Source: Pelargonium cotyledonis (lineage: Eukaryota > Streptophyta > Magnoliopsida > Geraniales > Geraniaceae). From it: a stretch of 48,011 nucleotides of DNA. The position numbers and the translations under genes were made by a program. The first letter of the stretch is position 1. Each line of letters starts with the position of its first letter. Shown here in pieces: positions 46,380-48,011 of this stretch. The stretch spans positions 1 to 48,011 of the forward strand of contig JAYMTA010000060.1 in assembly GCA_036897625.1 (NCBI GenBank), in the 5' to 3' direction. The notes below the pieces were generated by a model. It did not search any database, was not told where the DNA came from, and was given only the letters and a program-made list of their open reading frames with translations.

Positions 46380-47250
46380 GGAATGACAGATGATGGTTGG
46401 GTGGCCCGTGGGGACAATTTTTATTTTTATTTATTTTTTGGATGGGTGGGAGGTGTTCTAGTCCCGTTGGTGTGACGAATCAACAGGATGGGTTCTATGA
46501 CTACAACCGAACTCCTGCGATCGAACTCGTGACGTTGAAAAACGAAAGGTCAACCGTGGCAGGTAAGTCAAAACTATAAATAGGGGCCCGAGACCTCCTG
46601 AGAAAAAGTCAAACCTTTTATTATTTGAGCACTCGTAATATCGAACCAAAAACTCTCTCTACGTGTTCTTCGTTTTCTTTGAGTGTTCATCGTGTTCTTC
46701 TTCCGTTCTTTACTTTTTAAACGAGTCACGGAGTAACGATTCAGTCTCTAGTTTCTTTAAACTCTTTGTGTGAGATTCTCATTCTCATGTCGGATGTTGT
46801 TTCCTATGATCACTCCTGAGACTCAGCTTAACGGTGTGCTACCTTGTGCAGGATCTCCTAGGACTTGGATTGCGGACGTCACCGTCACCAAGACGAACCT
46901 TAACTTGGACCCTGACTCAGACCTTGACCCTGGACTTGGATTGAACTTTGACCTTGACTTTGGAAAAGAATACCTAATACGACAATGTCTAAACTTGAAA
47001 TTTTGATTTGGAAAAAATAGTCCAATCAGATGGTGCTTGGTAATTTCTAATTTGCAGTTTCCTAAAAACACGTAATTGTCTGTAGAAAGTATTGTTCAGT
47101 TACCAGCACACTGTTAGTTTCTTTTTATAAAGATAATTATACCCCTTATTTGTATTGATTTGTTGTAGCCAAACAAGCCCTCAGTTGGCTTTAATTAAAA
47201 ATAATATATATAACTCTAGCTAATTCATAGCCACTGCAATGAAAAAATAG
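46380..47250 (+). other. LTR-like segment with TATA box
   Basis: CTATAAATAGG (46574-46584) is a strong TATA box. It is followed by a T/C-rich leader and then a run of degenerate 12-bp CTTGACCCTGGA-type repeats (46903-46963). The arrangement resembles the U3-R-U5 end of a plant gypsy element, much as at 4060-4662, but no partner LTR or primer-binding site was seen. Short open frames here look fortuitous. Confidence 0.3.
46574..46584 (+). promoter_or_regulatory. TATA box in LTR-like sequence
   Basis: CTATAAATAGG fits the plant TATA consensus well. It probably serves a retroelement. Confidence 0.4.
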
Positions 47251-47256
47251 AGGAAA

Positions 47257-47577
47257 ATGGAGGCTAGCAAGGGTGGTGGCGGGTTGGGGGAGATGAAGCT
47301 CACGATGCCTGTAGATAGATTATATGGTGTGCTTACAACTGGAAGACGACGAAGGATGCTTCACTTCCGACGAGATCTAGACATGTCTAGCGAAGGAGAT
47401 GGTGAGATCTTCGGCGGTCCTCGCTCTGATCTGCTCATCTTCGAGGGTCCTCGCTTCGATCTGCTCCATTTGGCTGAGAACGGAAAACCATCACCACCTT
47501 CCTATGGTGGCGTGGTCTCGGTCTGGTCACACCAACGACAACAAAGGAGGAACATGTTAAATTTTAATACGAATTGA
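47257..47577 (+). CDS. Hypothetical short ORF, 3' end overrun by TRIM
   Basis: 106 codons starting MEASKGGGGLGEMKL. The middle contains a 30-bp tandem duplication encoding FGGPRSDLLI then FEGPRFDLLH. The last eight or so codons (from 47555) are TRIM sequence, so any original C-terminus is lost. No family recognised. It could be a broken first exon or a fortuitous frame in a repeat. Confidence 0.25.
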   Translation: MEASKGGGGLGEMKLTMPVDRLYGVLTTGRRRRMLHFRRDLDMSSEGDGEIFGGPRSDLLIFEGPRFDLLHLAENGKPSPPSYGGVVSVWSHQRQQRRNMLNFNTN

Positions 47578-47680
47578 AGATGCTAAATATAATGGTGCAA
47601 GTGAAATCCTACTAAGAAGGTTGACCTTTTAGTATGGGAAATTCAAGTCATTGTATTTAGTCCGTTATTGAAATTTAACA
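47555..47680 (+). repeat. Left LTR of the TRIM element
   Basis: 126 bp, beginning TGTTAAATT and ending AATTTAACA (TG...CA). It aligns with 47897-48011, but with a deletion of about 23 bp in this copy near its start (the AATCCCACATTGG block is missing). Confidence 0.75.
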
Positions 47681-47692
47681 TGGTATCATAGC
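47681..47692 (+). other. TRIM primer-binding site
   Basis: TGGTATCATAGC differs by one base from the canonical TGGTATCAGAGC of plant elements primed by initiator tRNA-Met, and it starts right at the LTR end. Confidence 0.8.
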
Positions 47693-47896
47693 ATATTTTG
47701 ATCCAGGCCTGGGCTCGATTATGTTGCTTTCCCTTGTGGTCTCCGGGCCGCTTGCATATGGATATGCCTGCAACGGCCCACGTGTGGAAGAAAAATGCTT
47801 ACACGTGAGGGGAAGTGCCTGTTTATAAAGCTCCCGATTGTGCATGTTTCGAGCTCACCGATAAAAAAAAATGTGAGACTTGAACGTAAGGGGGAG

Positions 47897-48011
47897 TGTT
47901 GAAGTGGGTAATAAATCCCACATTGGATGAATATGAAATGAAGAGGCTAAATATAATGATGCAAGTGAAACCCTACTAACAAGGTTGACCTTTTAGTATG
48001 GGAAGCTCAAG
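47897..48011 (+). repeat. Right LTR of the TRIM element (partial)
   Basis: It begins TGTTGAAGTGGG directly after the purine tract. The portion from 47937 matches 47572 onward with about seven differences in 75 bases. It continues past the window end. Confidence 0.8.

Larger units (their letters stand above)
47555..48011 (+). mobile_element. TRIM (terminal-repeat retrotransposon in miniature), right end outside window
   Basis: Very short LTRs (126 bp left; right more than 115 bp visible) flank a 216-bp non-coding interior. The primer-binding site TGGTATCATAGC (47681-47692) follows the left LTR directly and is complementary to the 3' end of initiator tRNA-Met. The purine tract AAGGGGGAG (47888-47896) precedes the right LTR. 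The interior has no ORF and contains inverted repeats around CACGTGT...ACACGTG. All hallmarks of a TRIM are present. Confidence 0.85.

Noticed and set aside
46770..47006. Asp/Leu-repeat ORF as a gene
   Set aside because: The LDPDSDLDPGLGL-like stretch is just a degenerate 12-bp repeat within LTR-like DNA.

Overview
The window is nuclear DNA of a flowering plant, most likely a eudicot. It holds three intron-rich genes with canonical GT/AG junctions and plant-specific protein families, set in a dense background of plant retrotransposons and small DNA transposons. The species cannot be named from what is visible.

Three genes could be reconstructed exon by exon with consistent phase and no internal stop. 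(1) 11317-25105 (+), 14 coding exons, 633 aa: a sterol 3-beta-glucosyltransferase of the UGT80B1 (TRANSPARENT TESTA 15) type. (2) 29578-32864 (-), 8 exons, 296 aa: a short-form tRNase Z (TRZ1-like) that trims tRNA 3' trailers. (3) 38311-41650 (-), 10 exons, 472 aa: a secreted serine carboxypeptidase-like protein of the SCPL42-45 clade. UGT80B1 and the tRNase Z gene converge across about 4.5 kb; the tRNase Z and carboxypeptidase genes lie head to tail. Nothing suggests that they work in one pathway; they are ordinary neighbours.

Left part (1-10241): tandem and minisatellite arrays (241-775, 921-1290, 1440-1795, 3235-3345), a tRNA-derived SINE with target-site duplication (2875-3093), LTR-like debris with a TATA box (about 4254), and a 4.7-kb L1-type LINE on the minus strand (5516-10226) bounded by a perfect 15-bp duplication. 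The LINE sits between two copies of a roughly 200-bp segment from the UGT80B1 5' flank.

Middle: UGT80B1 introns carry an antisense RTE-like LINE relic (intron 1), a compound CT/CA microsatellite (intron 3), a duplicated copia-like LTR/leader and a hAT-type MITE (intron 6). Downstream are a long-TIR inverted-repeat element (26190-27027), a 248-bp tandem duplication, and decayed coding-like sequence on the minus strand.

Right part: a complete 2.1-kb deletion-derivative LTR retrotransposon with 5-bp duplication (33521-35658), a 270-bp hAT-like element (37242-37511), a decayed plus-strand LINE (about 42168-46370) with a second LINE tail inserted in reverse (about 43276-44090), LTR-like sequence around 46400-47000, and a TRIM element that runs off the right edge (47555-48011). 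No wholly new system was recognised. The points most worth a second look are the duplicated UGT80B1 5' region split by a LINE, the miniature LTR element with gag sequence directly abutting its LTR, and a repeated near-palindromic motif near 2354 and 3602.
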